Shown here one piece after another: positions 42,033 through 51,375 of a DNA stretch of 64,000 bases. Origin of the DNA: Nocardioides sp. (GTDB lineage Bacteria; Actinomycetota; Actinomycetes; Propionibacteriales; Nocardioidaceae); assembly GCA_037045645.1 (NCBI GenBank), contig JBAOIH010000001.1:1774001-1838000 (forward strand). Direction: 5' to 3'. The position numbers and the translations under genes were made by a program. The notes below the pieces were generated by a model. The model ran no database searches, was not told where the DNA came from, and saw only the letters and a program-made list of their open reading frames with translations. Positions within the stretch are counted from its first letter, which is position 1. Every line of letters begins with the position of its first letter.

Positions 42033-42315
42033 CCGCGGCGGCTCCGGCAGCGGCGCCCACGAGCTCGGCCGCCTCGCTCGCCTCGACCTGGCGCACCGAG
42101 GTGCTCACCTCGCGCAACAACACGCTCAGGGGTAGGTCGAGCGCGTCGCACAGTGCCGCGAGCAACTCCGACGACGCCTCCTTGTGACCGCGCTCGATCT
42201 CGGAGATATAGCCCAACGACACCCGCGCCCGCTTCGAAAGTTCGCGCAAGGTCAGGCCCTGCTGCATCCGCGCACCACGAAGGACATCGCCGAGCACGCT
42301 GCGCAGCAGGATCAT
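42016..42315 (-). CDS. clgR: ClgR-type XRE transcriptional regulator
   Basis: A 99-residue protein: [20 protein letters not shown], then [20 protein letters not shown] (helix-turn-helix) and [20 protein letters not shown], the ClgR pattern. ClgR activates clp protease genes in actinobacteria and normally stands next to cinA, as here. The C-terminal A-rich tail is short. It converges on lhr with a 17-bp overlap of the coding ends. Confidence 0.9.
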   Translation of the reverse strand: MILLRSVLGDVLRGARMQQGLTLRELSKRARVSLGYISEIERGHKEASSELLAALCDALDLPLSVLLREVSTSVRQVEASEAAELVGAAAGAAAVNHAA

Positions 42316-42398
42316 CTAGGTCTCGCTTTCGACTGGGGATCGCGGTCGAACCGCGTTCAGGGGCAAACGCTACCGGACGGCCCATTCATTCCGGCGGC

Positions 42399-42851
42399 TC
42401 ATTCCAAGTGCTCCTCTGAATGCACCACACCGATCAACAGGTCGAGCGCCGCCCGTACGCTCGCCGTGGTGACGGCGGCGCGATCACCGGGCAGGTCGAG
42501 GCGTCTCACCACGTCGCCGGCAGGCCCGACGACGGCGATGAACACGGTGCCGACCGACTTGCCCTCCTCCTCATCGGGGCCTGCGACACCGGTCGCTGCC
42601 ACCGCATAGGTGGCCTCGAAGAGGCGGGCGGCCCCTCTCGCCATCTCGACCGCGCACTCAGCCGAGACGGTGCCGTGTCGAGCCACGACCTCCTCCGCCA
42701 CCCCCAGCACCTGGTGTTTGGTGCGCGCGAAGTAGACCGCTGCGCCTCCCGCCACACAGGCGGATGCCCCGGGGACGGAGGTCAACTCTGCGACGATCCG
42801 TCCCGCGGTCAGGGATTCAGCGGTCGCGACGGACTCGCCGCGCTGCACCAA
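42399..42851 (-). CDS. cinA: CinA-family nicotinamide-nucleotide amidohydrolase
   Basis: A 150-residue single-domain CinA (PncC): SVATAESLTAGRIVAELTSV, GGAAVYFARTKHQVLGV, GTVSAECAVEMARGAARLFE and YAVAATGVAGPDEEEGKSVG with VGTVFIAVVGP. It turns NMN into nicotinate mononucleotide in pyridine-nucleotide salvage. The start is unsure: GTG 42851 is used here, but TTG 42854 is also in frame and the family usually has 8-10 more residues. It normally follows pgsA; here two secreted-enzyme genes lie between. Confidence 0.87.
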   Translation of the reverse strand: MVQRGESVATAESLTAGRIVAELTSVPGASACVAGGAAVYFARTKHQVLGVAEEVVARHGTVSAECAVEMARGAARLFEATYAVAATGVAGPDEEEGKSVGTVFIAVVGPAGDVVRRLDLPGDRAAVTTASVRAALDLLIGVVHSEEHLE

Positions 42852-42921
42852 GGTGAGGTGCAGCGCGGCGATGTCAGCTTCGCAGCATCCGGTCAGTGCT
42901 TGCGCCTTTCATCACTCATTG

Positions 42922-43488
42922 GTTCAGCGCTTGAGCCAGATGGCGCGCTTCTTCTTGGTCGGCAACGTGGTGGAGTTGCCCCGGTACTTCACCACCACGA
43001 TGTACTTGCCGGGCCTCTTGAACTTCGCGTCCTTGAGATCGATCTTGACCTTCCCGCGCTTGCCCAACCTGGCCTTCACCTTGTGCTTGGCACCCTTGGG
43101 CTTGATCACCTTGACGACGACCTTGCCGCGCGGGTACTTGAAGCCACGCACCGCGATCGGCAACACCGCGTCACCGAACTTCAACTTCCGATCGAGCAGA
43201 CGCAACTTCACCTTCGCCCGCACCACATCAACCTCCACCTTGGCCTCACCAGCCGCAGTGACCGTGTCGCCCAGGTACTTCACCGTCAGCGTGTGGATCC
43301 CGACCTTGTCGAACGGACCAACCGACAGATAGGCCTGACCATCGGCGTGCAGCGAGCCCGAACCGACCTTCTCCGCACCATCCCAGACCTCCACAGCACC
43401 GGTCGGCGTCTTCCCAGCCGACGTCACCGCCACCGTGACACCGGTCTTGTCCTGCCGGAACTTCACCGTGCCCGGATCGACCGTCGCC
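42922..43488. repeat. 567-bp repeat, copy 1 (3' end of the nuclease gene)
   Basis: From GTTCAGCGC to ACCGTCGCC this sequence is the same as 46418-46984, offset 3496 bp. It covers the last ~188 codons and the stop of both secreted-enzyme genes. Identity at silent sites points to recent duplication or ongoing gene conversion. Confidence 0.93.
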
Positions 43489-46340
43489 GTGACTTTCGGC
43501 GTGTGGATCGTGGTGCCGACGCTGCCGCTCTTGATCCCGACGATCTCCGGGTTGTGGTCCGAGGACCGGAACGGCCCCGCGTCATAGAGGTTGGTGGCGT
43601 TGTAGTTGAAGCGACTGTATTCGTAGTAGACCGACTCGTTGGCGTTGATCTCCCAGATGTCGACCCCCGTCACCACCCCACGCGCGGCATCATTGGCCAG
43701 CACGTGGTCGAGCGAGCCGACCTGACCGTCGAAGTTGTACGACTCCTCCTTCGGGTCGCTGGTCGAATCCAGGCTGGTGTATCCGGCCGCCTCCAGCACC
43801 TGGATCGGGTCCTCCTTGCTGTAGGCATTGAAGTCGCCCGCCAAGAACAGCTTGGTGATCCCACTGCCAGTCTTGAACTCTTGGGCGAAGTTCACCAGTG
43901 ACTCGGCCTGCAACACTCGACGGTCGGTGGCATTGCCCTGACCGTACGGATCCGGCGTGCCCGAACCCTTCGACTTGAAGTGGTTGACGATCACTGCGAA
44001 GGCGTCACTGTCGGGGGTTCCGACCATCTTGAAGCCCTGCGCCAGCGGCTCGCGGGCGTCTTCGAAGGCTCCCCCGGCAGCCGACTCGTCGCTGAGCACG
44101 ACCGACTTGCCGACCAGCGCGACCGCAGCCGGCTGATAGATGAAGCCGTTGCGAATCACGTCCTGCTGCTCCAGAGGAGGCAGCGTGGCCGGCGACGGTG
44201 CGTACGCCCAGGTGCCCGCCCCCGCGTCCGCGTTGAGCGCCTTGACGAGTTCACTGATCGCGAAGTCACGGTCCTTGCCGAACTTCACCGAGTTCTCCAA
44301 CTCCTCCAGCGACACGACGTCGGCGTCCGCGGTGTTGATCGCGGCGACGATCTTGGCGCGCTGGCGTCCCAGGTTGGCGTCGTCGGCTGCACCGCGGGGC
44401 CCGTCGGGATCGCAGCGGTTGTTCGTGATGCGTGCCCCTGCCCTGTCGGTGTAGTAGGTGCAGGTGCCAGCACCACTGGCGACGAACTCCTCGCCCGTGG
44501 TCGGGAAGAAGTTCAGCACATTGAAGGTGGCCAGTTTGAGGTTGCCGCCGACCGGCTCGGGAGCGGCCGGGCGGTTCTGCTCGAAGGTGATGCCGGTCGG
44601 CTTCCCGACGACCTGTCCCTGTGGAATGACCCGCCAGGCGTTGAAGCCGTACGTGAACACGACCGGGTCGTCGAAGGTGACACCGGCACCGACACGCACC
44701 GTGTGGTCGCGCGTGAACCACGGGAAGGGGTCGGAGGCATGTGAGGTGGTCGAGTAGGTCCAGCTCGAGCCGTCGTCCAGGATGATCCGGTGGGCGTCGT
44801 TGTACGCCTTGCGGGCCGCGATCGCCGCCGTGTCCTGCGCGTCGATGACCTCGGTAGGCGCCACCAGCGGGTCGTCGCTGTTGGCGGCAAGACCGATTTC
44901 GCCGCGGAAGGCAGAACTGTTGGAGCCATTGCTGTAGTAGGGACCACCGTCGTACGAATCGGTCACGGTCCAGGCTGTGGTCGGCTTGAGCAGTTCGCTC
45001 TCTTGGGCCTCCCGAGCCTGGTCGAGTCCAGCGCTCGCCTGGCAGTCCGTGCCCGGAAGGGCACAGTCGGCTCCGGCGATCTGGGTCTTCGGCACGACAG
45101 CGCCAAGTGCCGCCACCGGCGTGATGTCACTTTGCGCTGCGGAGATCTGCGTCTGGCCGGAGAACTCGTTGGCCGTGCCGCGCACGCGTACGGAGTCTCC
45201 GATCGCGGGATAGGACGAGAACCCGCTGGTCCCGCCATACACGAAAATCCCGTCCGAGGCTCCGGGCGTGGTGTCCTCGCCGGGCGTTTGGATGTAGAAG
45301 CCGTTGAGACCGCCGGTCGGATAGGCAGCGGTCACGACGCCCTGGGTCACGACCGCCTCGCCAGCGAACGGCGTGGTGGCGCCGGCGCCCTGGATCTCGG
45401 CGATCGTACGAAGGCTCGCGGCCGGGCTGATCGTCAGAGTGAAGCTGGTCGTCGCGCTGGCGGCGGGGCTGGCAGAGTCGGTCACCGTCGCGGTGACCGC
45501 GAAGCTGCCGTCAACCTCCGGCGTCCCGCTGACCGTGCCGTCGCTGCTGATCGTGACCCCGGCGGGAAGGCCCGTCGCGGTCCACGAGTACGGCGTGGTG
45601 CCCCCGGTCGCACTCAGGGTGAACGCGGAGAGCGCGATCCCGACCTGGCCGGACTTGTCGCCGGTTGTGGCCGCCGAGAGCGGCGAAGGTCCTTGCGTGG
45701 CGGGCGTCGGCGAGGGTGCCGCCGTGGTGAAGTCCGCAGAGTTCACGTCGGTGTCGGCACCGGCGCTGCGATTGAGCGAGTTGGTGGCCGACCCGGCGAC
45801 CGTGGTGGGGCTGGTCTCGTAGGAGGTGGCCGAAGACGTTGCTCCGACCATGTCCACGATGCCTGCGACTCCAGCCAGGTTTCCCGTGGCGGTCGCCTGC
45901 TCCGTGCCATTGACGAGGAGCACCTGCCCGCCTGCGGCAGCCATGGAGAACGCGGGCGAAGCCGTGGCGTTCGGCGTCGGCAACTCGGCGCCGTTCGCGC
46001 CGACATTGCTCATCCGGATCAGGTAGGTGGAGCCGGCAGGCACGCTGCCGGACAGGGCGTACGGCGCCCCACCGCTGCCACCGCCTGCGGATCGGTATTG
46101 GATCGAAAGCCCGGCAAGATCGATCGCCGAGGCGGTCGGGTTGTAGAGCTCGACGAAGTCGGCGTTGAAGAGAGCGCCGCTGTTGCCGCCTGCGCCGTAG
46201 ACCTCGTTGATGACCAGGCCGGTGCCGGCCGGGTTGGCGCCAGCGGGCGCAGCGATGAGTGCGGTGATCGGGGCGACAAGCGCCGCCGGCAGCAAAGCTG
46301 CTGCGAGGGCCCGACGGCCCCGAGAAGCCAGGAGATTCAT
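42924..46340 (-). CDS. Secreted ExeM/NucH-type extracellular nuclease
   Basis: A 1138-residue secreted protein: signal peptide (basic start, AALLPAALVAPITALIAAPA, then GANP), a lamin-tail domain (about 40-160: LVINEVYGAGGNSG), an Ig-like domain (~225-305), an OB-type region (GIFVYGGTSGFSSYPAIGDS), an endonuclease/phosphatase domain (NLKLATFNVLNFF, VVSLEELEN, VNHFKSKGSG, LAGDFNAYSKEDP, RSSDHNPEIVG), then an Ig-like and a very basic C-terminus shared with the next protein. It should degrade extracellular DNA. AAGGA lies upstream of the ATG. Together with the 5'-nucleotidase it could release phosphate from DNA. Confidence 0.9.
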   Translation of the reverse strand: MNLLASRGRRALAAALLPAALVAPITALIAAPAGANPAGTGLVINEVYGAGGNSGALFNADFVELYNPTASAIDLAGLSIQYRSAGGGSGGAPYALSGSVPAGSTYLIRMSNVGANGAELPTPNATASPAFSMAAAGGQVLLVNGTEQATATGNLAGVAGIVDMVGATSSATSYETSPTTVAGSATNSLNRSAGADTDVNSADFTTAAPSPTPATQGPSPLSAATTGDKSGQVGIALSAFTLSATGGTTPYSWTATGLPAGVTISSDGTVSGTPEVDGSFAVTATVTDSASPAASATTSFTLTISPAASLRTIAEIQGAGATTPFAGEAVVTQGVVTAAYPTGGLNGFYIQTPGEDTTPGASDGIFVYGGTSGFSSYPAIGDSVRVRGTANEFSGQTQISAAQSDITPVAALGAVVPKTQIAGADCALPGTDCQASAGLDQAREAQESELLKPTTAWTVTDSYDGGPYYSNGSNSSAFRGEIGLAANSDDPLVAPTEVIDAQDTAAIAARKAYNDAHRIILDDGSSWTYSTTSHASDPFPWFTRDHTVRVGAGVTFDDPVVFTYGFNAWRVIPQGQVVGKPTGITFEQNRPAAPEPVGGNLKLATFNVLNFFPTTGEEFVASGAGTCTYYTDRAGARITNNRCDPDGPRGAADDANLGRQRAKIVAAINTADADVVSLEELENSVKFGKDRDFAISELVKALNADAGAGTWAYAPSPATLPPLEQQDVIRNGFIYQPAAVALVGKSVVLSDESAAGGAFEDAREPLAQGFKMVGTPDSDAFAVIVNHFKSKGSGTPDPYGQGNATDRRVLQAESLVNFAQEFKTGSGITKLFLAGDFNAYSKEDPIQVLEAAGYTSLDSTSDPKEESYNFDGQVGSLDHVLANDAARGVVTGVDIWEINANESVYYEYSRFNYNATNLYDAGPFRSSDHNPEIVGIKSGSVGTTIHTPKVTATVDPGTVKFRQDKTGVTVAVTSAGKTPTGAVEVWDGAEKVGSGSLHADGQAYLSVGPFDKVGIHTLTVKYLGDTVTAAGEAKVEVDVVRAKVKLRLLDRKLKFGDAVLPIAVRGFKYPRGKVVVKVIKPKGAKHKVKARLGKRGKVKIDLKDAKFKRPGKYIVVVKYRGNSTTLPTKKKRAIWLKR

Positions 46341-46381
46341 GCAGGTTCCTTCATGGATGGGAGTGGTGCCGGAGAACGAAG

Positions 46382-46414
46382 CGGGGCCGCCAACCGTGAC
46401 GGCTGGCGGCCCCG
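46382..46414 (-). terminator. Terminator hairpin of the 5'-nucleotidase gene
   Basis: CGGGGCCGCCA (46382-46392) pairs with TGGCGGCCCCG (46404-46414), an 11-bp stem 3 bp beyond the repeat, between the two secreted-enzyme genes. No clear T tract. Confidence 0.75.
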
Positions 46415-46417
46415 GAC

Positions 46418-46984
46418 GTTCAGCGCTTGAGCCAGATGGCGCGCTTCTTCTTGGTCGGCAACGTGGTGGAGTTGCCCCGGTACTTCACCACCACGATGTA
46501 CTTGCCGGGCCTCTTGAACTTCGCGTCCTTGAGATCGATCTTGACCTTCCCGCGCTTGCCCAACCTGGCCTTCACCTTGTGCTTGGCACCCTTGGGCTTG
46601 ATCACCTTGACGACGACCTTGCCGCGCGGGTACTTGAAGCCACGCACCGCGATCGGCAACACCGCGTCACCGAACTTCAACTTCCGATCGAGCAGACGCA
46701 ACTTCACCTTCGCCCGCACCACATCAACCTCCACCTTGGCCTCACCAGCCGCAGTGACCGTGTCGCCCAGGTACTTCACCGTCAGCGTGTGGATCCCGAC
46801 CTTGTCGAACGGACCAACCGACAGATAGGCCTGACCATCGGCGTGCAGCGAGCCCGAACCGACCTTCTCCGCACCATCCCAGACCTCCACAGCACCGGTC
46901 GGCGTCTTCCCAGCCGACGTCACCGCCACCGTGACACCGGTCTTGTCCTGCCGGAACTTCACCGTGCCCGGATCGACCGTCGCC
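46418..46984. repeat. 567-bp repeat, copy 2 (3' end of the 5'-nucleotidase gene)
   Basis: The partner of 42922-43488. The sequences part at GTCGCC|TTCACG here against GTCGCC|GTGACT in copy 1, and at the other side just after the stop codon. Confidence 0.93.
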
Positions 46985-49056
46985 TTCACGGTGCTCGCGT
47001 GGACCACCACCTTGATCGGGACCCTGACGACCGTGCCGGTGTTGTTGCCCGTCACCACCAACTCGGTCGCGCCCGCGGCGGCGTTGGCCGGAATGACCAC
47101 GTCGACCGACGCCTTGCCCGACTCGTCGGCAACCACGGTGCCCAACGTGTTGTCGACCGGGAACGAGCCCAGGTCGGTGCCGCCGAGCCTCACCTTCACC
47201 GAAGTGTCGGTCTTGTCTGCGGGGCCTGACATCGCCAGCGAGGTGAGGTCGAACTTCGCGTGAGCCCCGCGCAGCACACTGTTGCTCGCGCCGCTGGGCC
47301 ACACGACACCCACCTGCTGCTGGGCGAAGCTGGGGCTGGCAGGCGACTTGGCGGCCATGTAGTCCACCATCGAGGCGAGGTCGACCTTGCCGGTGTCACG
47401 CTTGGACGTGCCGTTGGCCAACTCGAAGAAGTTGTCGCCTCCGGTCGACAGGAACGAGTTCACCGTCACCGAATAACTGGTGCTCGGCGAGATCGGGGTG
47501 CCGTTGAGCCACATACCGGTGATCCGGTCGCCCTCGGGGCGACTGGCGTCGTACGTCGACGTGAACCCGGCCGAGGTGCCCAGACGCAGGAAGGGACGCG
47601 AGGAACCCGCGGGCTGCCACTGCTGCTCCAGCACCTTCTTGATCTGATCGCCGGTCAACCGCATGTTGACCAACGTGTTGGCGAAGGGCTGCACCACGGC
47701 GGCCTGCTTGTAGGTCAGGTCGCTGGGGTACGCGCCGGTGCCGGCCGCGATGCCGAGCATGTCCTGGCGCAGACCGCCGGGGTTCATGAACGCGATCTGG
47801 GCACCACCGAAGGTGTCCGACTCCGTGGACCAACGCTGCACCTCGGCGACCAAGTTGCCGAGAGTCGATTCACCACCGCGGTTCTCGCTCGTACCGTTGG
47901 CCATCTTGGCGCGGTAGAACGGGCCGCCGAGCTGGCCCAGCACACGGGCGCCGAGCACGTCTGCTTGAGCCACCGCCGGGTTGACGATGTTGTCGCGGAT
48001 GTTGTCGCGCAACGCGATCGCTGCCGGATCGCTGAGCGTCACCGAGTTGGCGGCCGTGGTGACCGAACTGTTGAGCGTCGCGGTGTTGGCGGTGGTGTCC
48101 ACGGTGAACTTCAGGACGTCCAAGTTGGTGCCGTATTGACCAGCCGAAACCACCGGGATGCCATTGGATGCCGTGCAGGTGTAGGACAGGTGGGTGTGCC
48201 CGGAGATGACCGCGCTGACGTTGGTCTTGACACCGTCCACGATCGCCTGGAAGACCGGGTTGCCTGGCGATGTCGGGTTGCAGTCGGAGGTGCCATAGCC
48301 CTCGTGGACGAGCATCACGACCATGTCGGCACCGGCCGCACGCAAGGAAGCGGCCCCGGCGTTGACCTCGTCCACGATCTTGGTCACCTTGACATCGACG
48401 ATGCCACCGGGGCTGACCAGGGACGGAAGTTCCTCGGTGACCGCACCGACGAAACCGACCTTGGCGCCGCCCGGTGTCTCGGCCATCCAGGTGCCGCCGT
48501 CGGAAGCGTTGGCGCCGTTGTGGTTGTTGGCAGCGTCGGGCGTCACCGAGCGCAGTGCATAGGAGTTGTCGGACTTCTTGCGCACGTTGGAGGCCAGATA
48601 GACCCACTTGGCCCCGCCTTCGGCGTGACCGGGTGCCATGACGCGGTCGTTGAGGTCGGCGTACCCACCGTCGAACTCGTGGTTGCCGGCTGCCGAGACG
48701 TCGAGCCGCATCGCGTTGAACGCGTCGATGGTCGGCTTGTCCTTCTGGATGAACGACTCGAAGGTCGAGGCACCGATCAGGTCGCCGGCCGCCGTGAAGA
48801 TCGTGTCGCCGGCGAAGTCGGCGCGCAATTGCTCGACGGCACCGCCGAACTGCGCCGCACCCGCCTCGTTGGCCGGCGGCGAAACGTTGCGCAGCAATCG
48901 ACCGTGGAAGTCATTCGTGCCGAGGATCTGAACCTCGACGGTGGCCGCGTGCGCCGCGGGAGCTGTGGCCAGAAGGGCCGCAGACGAAGCGATGAGGGCA
49001 GTGGAGGCCGCGGCAGCGACCCGTCTCTTCCCACCTGGGAATCTGGCAACTGACAC
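46420..49056 (-). CDS. Secreted 5'-nucleotidase/UshA-type phosphoesterase
   Basis: An 878-residue secreted enzyme: signal peptide (KRRVAAAASTALIASSAALL, ending AHAA), metallophosphatase domain (ILGTNDFHGRLL, TAAGDLIGAST, AAGNHEFDGGY, VLVHEGYG-like MLVHEGYGTSD, ISGHTHLSYTC), 5'-nucleotidase C domain (about 390-560, AFMNPGGLRQDML, FLSTGGDNFF), an Ig-like stretch and the shared Ig plus lysine-rich tail. It splits nucleotides to nucleoside and phosphate outside the cell. GTG 49056 is chosen because GGAAGG is 8 nt upstream; a start at 49089 is less likely. Confidence 0.92.
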   Translation of the reverse strand: MSVARFPGGKRRVAAAASTALIASSAALLATAPAAHAATVEVQILGTNDFHGRLLRNVSPPANEAGAAQFGGAVEQLRADFAGDTIFTAAGDLIGASTFESFIQKDKPTIDAFNAMRLDVSAAGNHEFDGGYADLNDRVMAPGHAEGGAKWVYLASNVRKKSDNSYALRSVTPDAANNHNGANASDGGTWMAETPGGAKVGFVGAVTEELPSLVSPGGIVDVKVTKIVDEVNAGAASLRAAGADMVVMLVHEGYGTSDCNPTSPGNPVFQAIVDGVKTNVSAVISGHTHLSYTCTASNGIPVVSAGQYGTNLDVLKFTVDTTANTATLNSSVTTAANSVTLSDPAAIALRDNIRDNIVNPAVAQADVLGARVLGQLGGPFYRAKMANGTSENRGGESTLGNLVAEVQRWSTESDTFGGAQIAFMNPGGLRQDMLGIAAGTGAYPSDLTYKQAAVVQPFANTLVNMRLTGDQIKKVLEQQWQPAGSSRPFLRLGTSAGFTSTYDASRPEGDRITGMWLNGTPISPSTSYSVTVNSFLSTGGDNFFELANGTSKRDTGKVDLASMVDYMAAKSPASPSFAQQQVGVVWPSGASNSVLRGAHAKFDLTSLAMSGPADKTDTSVKVRLGGTDLGSFPVDNTLGTVVADESGKASVDVVIPANAAAGATELVVTGNNTGTVVRVPIKVVVHASTVKATVDPGTVKFRQDKTGVTVAVTSAGKTPTGAVEVWDGAEKVGSGSLHADGQAYLSVGPFDKVGIHTLTVKYLGDTVTAAGEAKVEVDVVRAKVKLRLLDRKLKFGDAVLPIAVRGFKYPRGKVVVKVIKPKGAKHKVKARLGKRGKVKIDLKDAKFKRPGKYIVVVKYRGNSTTLPTKKKRAIWLKR

Positions 49057-49201
49057 GTGGTGCGCCTTCCGTTGGGGCCGGACCATCACAGGTCTGGCTC
49101 AGTAGTGACGCCGATCACCCTAACCCCTTTCGAGTGGCCTGAAGACGGGCGAAGGGTGCCCAAACGGTTAACGCCGATTGGCAGTTGCGTGCACTGCGCG
49201 A

Positions 49202-49834
49202 TCAGGAGATCGGCGCGGTGTCGCCCTTCAGGGTGTGGCGCTGACGCCAGACGTCACGGAAGAACTCATAGCCCGACCACAGGGTCAGCGCGACGGCCAC
49301 GGCCAGGAGCACCTGGGCGATCACGAACAGCACCTGCCCGACGATCCCGAACTGGTCGAACGCGCCGCCGTGGCTCTCGGCCAGATGCGGCAGCGGCAAG
49401 GCCAGCCCCGACAGCGCGATCGCCTGGAAGGTGGTCTTGATCTTTCCGCTGCTCGCGGCCGGCAGGACGAGACGCTTCAGGACCGACAACCGCAACAGGG
49501 TGACCGACCACTCGCGGACGAGCACCACGATCGTCACCCACCACCAGATACACCCGGTGATCGACAAGGCGATGAACGCCATGCCCGTGATCGCCTTGTC
49601 TGCGATCGGGTCCGCGATCTTGCCGAAGTTGGTGACCAGGTTGTGCTTGCGCGCCAGGTCACCGTCGATCTTGTCGGTGATCATCGCCAACACGAAGAGC
49701 CCGAACGCGACGCAGCGCCACAGCACGGAGTCGCCGCCGTCGGCGAGCAGCGCCCAACCGAAGAACGGCACCATCACGATCCGCAACGTCGTCAAGAAGT
49801 TGGGCAGGTTGAGATTGGAGGTCTGCTGGGTCAT
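49202..49834 (-). CDS. pgsA: CDP-diacylglycerol-glycerol-3-phosphate 3-phosphatidyltransferase
   Basis: A 210-residue membrane enzyme of the CDP-alcohol phosphatidyltransferase family: motif D-x2-D-G-x2-A-R-x8-G-x3-D-x3-D spans [13 protein letters not shown] and [12 protein letters not shown]. Four to six membrane helices. It makes phosphatidylglycerol phosphate for PG and cardiolipin. Its ATG overlaps the rimO stop (ATGA), and rimO-pgsA-cinA-clgR is the usual order in actinobacteria. Confidence 0.92.
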   Translation of the reverse strand: MTQQTSNLNLPNFLTTLRIVMVPFFGWALLADGGDSVLWRCVAFGLFVLAMITDKIDGDLARKHNLVTNFGKIADPIADKAITGMAFIALSITGCIWWWVTIVVLVREWSVTLLRLSVLKRLVLPAASSGKIKTTFQAIALSGLALPLPHLAESHGGAFDQFGIVGQVLFVIAQVLLAVAVALTLWSGYEFFRDVWRQRHTLKGDTAPIS

Positions 49835-51330
49835 CGCGCGGACTCCTCGGGCTCGGCGAGGGTGGCGATCAGGTCGGCACCGTCGGAGTCAACGACATCG
49901 CACTGGACCAGTGTTCCCACGGTGAGGTCTGCGCCGGAGATGATCGTGGTCACACCGTCGACCTCGGGGCCTTGATGGGCGGCACGCCCCTCGGCCTGGT
50001 CGCCGTCGAGGGACTCCACGAGCACCTCCACCCGAGTCCCGATCCGCTCCGCAGCACGCTGTGAGGACAACTCCTCGACCAGAGAGGTCAGGTGCGCCAC
50101 CCGGGAATTGATCTCGTCCTCGTCCCACTTGGCATCGAATGTCGCCGCCTCGGTTCCCTCTTCGTCGGAATAGCCGAACACGCCGGTGACGTCGAGGCGC
50201 GCGTCGACCAGGAACGAGCAGAGCGTCTCGAAATCGGCCTCGGTCTCACCCGGGAAGCCGACGATCACGTTGCTGCGGATGCCCGCCTCTGGTGCCAGGG
50301 CGCGTACGGACTCGACCAGAGCCAGGAAGGAGTCGGGATCACCGAACCGCTTCATCCGGCGCAGCACGCTCGCACTCGCGTGCTGGAAGGAGAGATCAAA
50401 GTACGGCGCGACGCCCGGCGTCGTGGCGATCGCCTGCACCAGACCAGGTCGGGTCTCGGCGGGTTGGAGGTAGCTCACTCGCACCCGGTCGATCTCGTCG
50501 AGAGCGGCCAACTCGGGAAGCAGCGTCTCCAGAAGCCGCAGGTCGCCGAGGTCCTTGCCATAGGACGTGGAGTTCTCCGAGACGAGGAAGACCTCGCGTA
50601 CGCCCTGGGTCGCCAACCAGCGCGCCTCGGCGATCACGTCGCTGGGGCGGCGGCTGACGAAGGATCCCCGGAAGCTCGGGATCGCGCAGAAGGTGCACCG
50701 ACGGTCGCAGCCCGATGCGAGTTTGAGCGGCGCCATCGGCCCACCGTCGAGGCGGCGCCGGAACGTACGCGGTCCTGACGCGGGTGCGTGGCCCGGCACG
50801 CTGGGCTCGGCGGTCGCGGAGCCCGGAGTGAACACCTCCTGGCGTTCGGCCGGCGAGATCGGCAGCAACTTGCGACGATCGCTGGGCGTGTGTGGATGGG
50901 GCTTGTCACCGGCCAGGATGGAGCGCAGTCGCGCCGCGATGTCGGGGTAGTCGTCGAACCCGAGCACCGCGTCTGCCTCGGGCAGTGAGTCTGCCAATTC
51001 CTTGCCATAGCGCTCGGCCATACAGCCGACCGCGACCACCGCCTGAGTGCGGCCAGCAGCCTTCAGGTCGCTGGCCTCCAGGATCGTGTCGACGCTGTCC
51101 TTCTTCGCCGACTCCACGAAGCCGCAGGTGTTCACCACGACGGTGTCGGCATCCTCAGGATCGTTGACCAGCTCGAAGCCACCGTCTTCGAGGCGGGCCG
51201 CCAGTTCCTCGGAGTCGACGTCGTTGCGCGCGCAACCGAGGGTCACCAGCGCGACCGAGACTCGGGGCCCGAAAGCCTGGCCGGAAGTCTGACCCGAGAT
51301 CGGGTCCGTGGTGGCGTCGGTAATGGTCAT
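49831..51330 (-). CDS. rimO: Ribosomal protein S12 methylthiotransferase RimO
   Basis: A 499-residue radical-SAM enzyme with the UPF0004 domain ([52 protein letters not shown]), the radical SAM cluster site [20 protein letters not shown], and a C-terminal TRAM domain. It adds a methylthio group to the conserved aspartate of ribosomal protein S12. The N-terminus to residue 20 is not conserved. The stop overlaps pgsA. Confidence 0.95.
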   Translation of the reverse strand: MTITDATTDPISGQTSGQAFGPRVSVALVTLGCARNDVDSEELAARLEDGGFELVNDPEDADTVVVNTCGFVESAKKDSVDTILEASDLKAAGRTQAVVAVGCMAERYGKELADSLPEADAVLGFDDYPDIAARLRSILAGDKPHPHTPSDRRKLLPISPAERQEVFTPGSATAEPSVPGHAPASGPRTFRRRLDGGPMAPLKLASGCDRRCTFCAIPSFRGSFVSRRPSDVIAEARWLATQGVREVFLVSENSTSYGKDLGDLRLLETLLPELAALDEIDRVRVSYLQPAETRPGLVQAIATTPGVAPYFDLSFQHASASVLRRMKRFGDPDSFLALVESVRALAPEAGIRSNVIVGFPGETEADFETLCSFLVDARLDVTGVFGYSDEEGTEAATFDAKWDEDEINSRVAHLTSLVEELSSQRAAERIGTRVEVLVESLDGDQAEGRAAHQGPEVDGVTTIISGADLTVGTLVQCDVVDSDGADLIATLAEPEESAR

Positions 51331-51375
51331 AGCGGCTCTGAGTATGGCCCGACGCGGCGCCGAACCCTAACCGGA

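Noticed and set aside
49057..49180. PhoP box upstream of the 5'-nucleotidase
   Set aside because: GTTAACCGTTTGGGCACCC only loosely resembles paired GTTCACC repeats; not enough to call.
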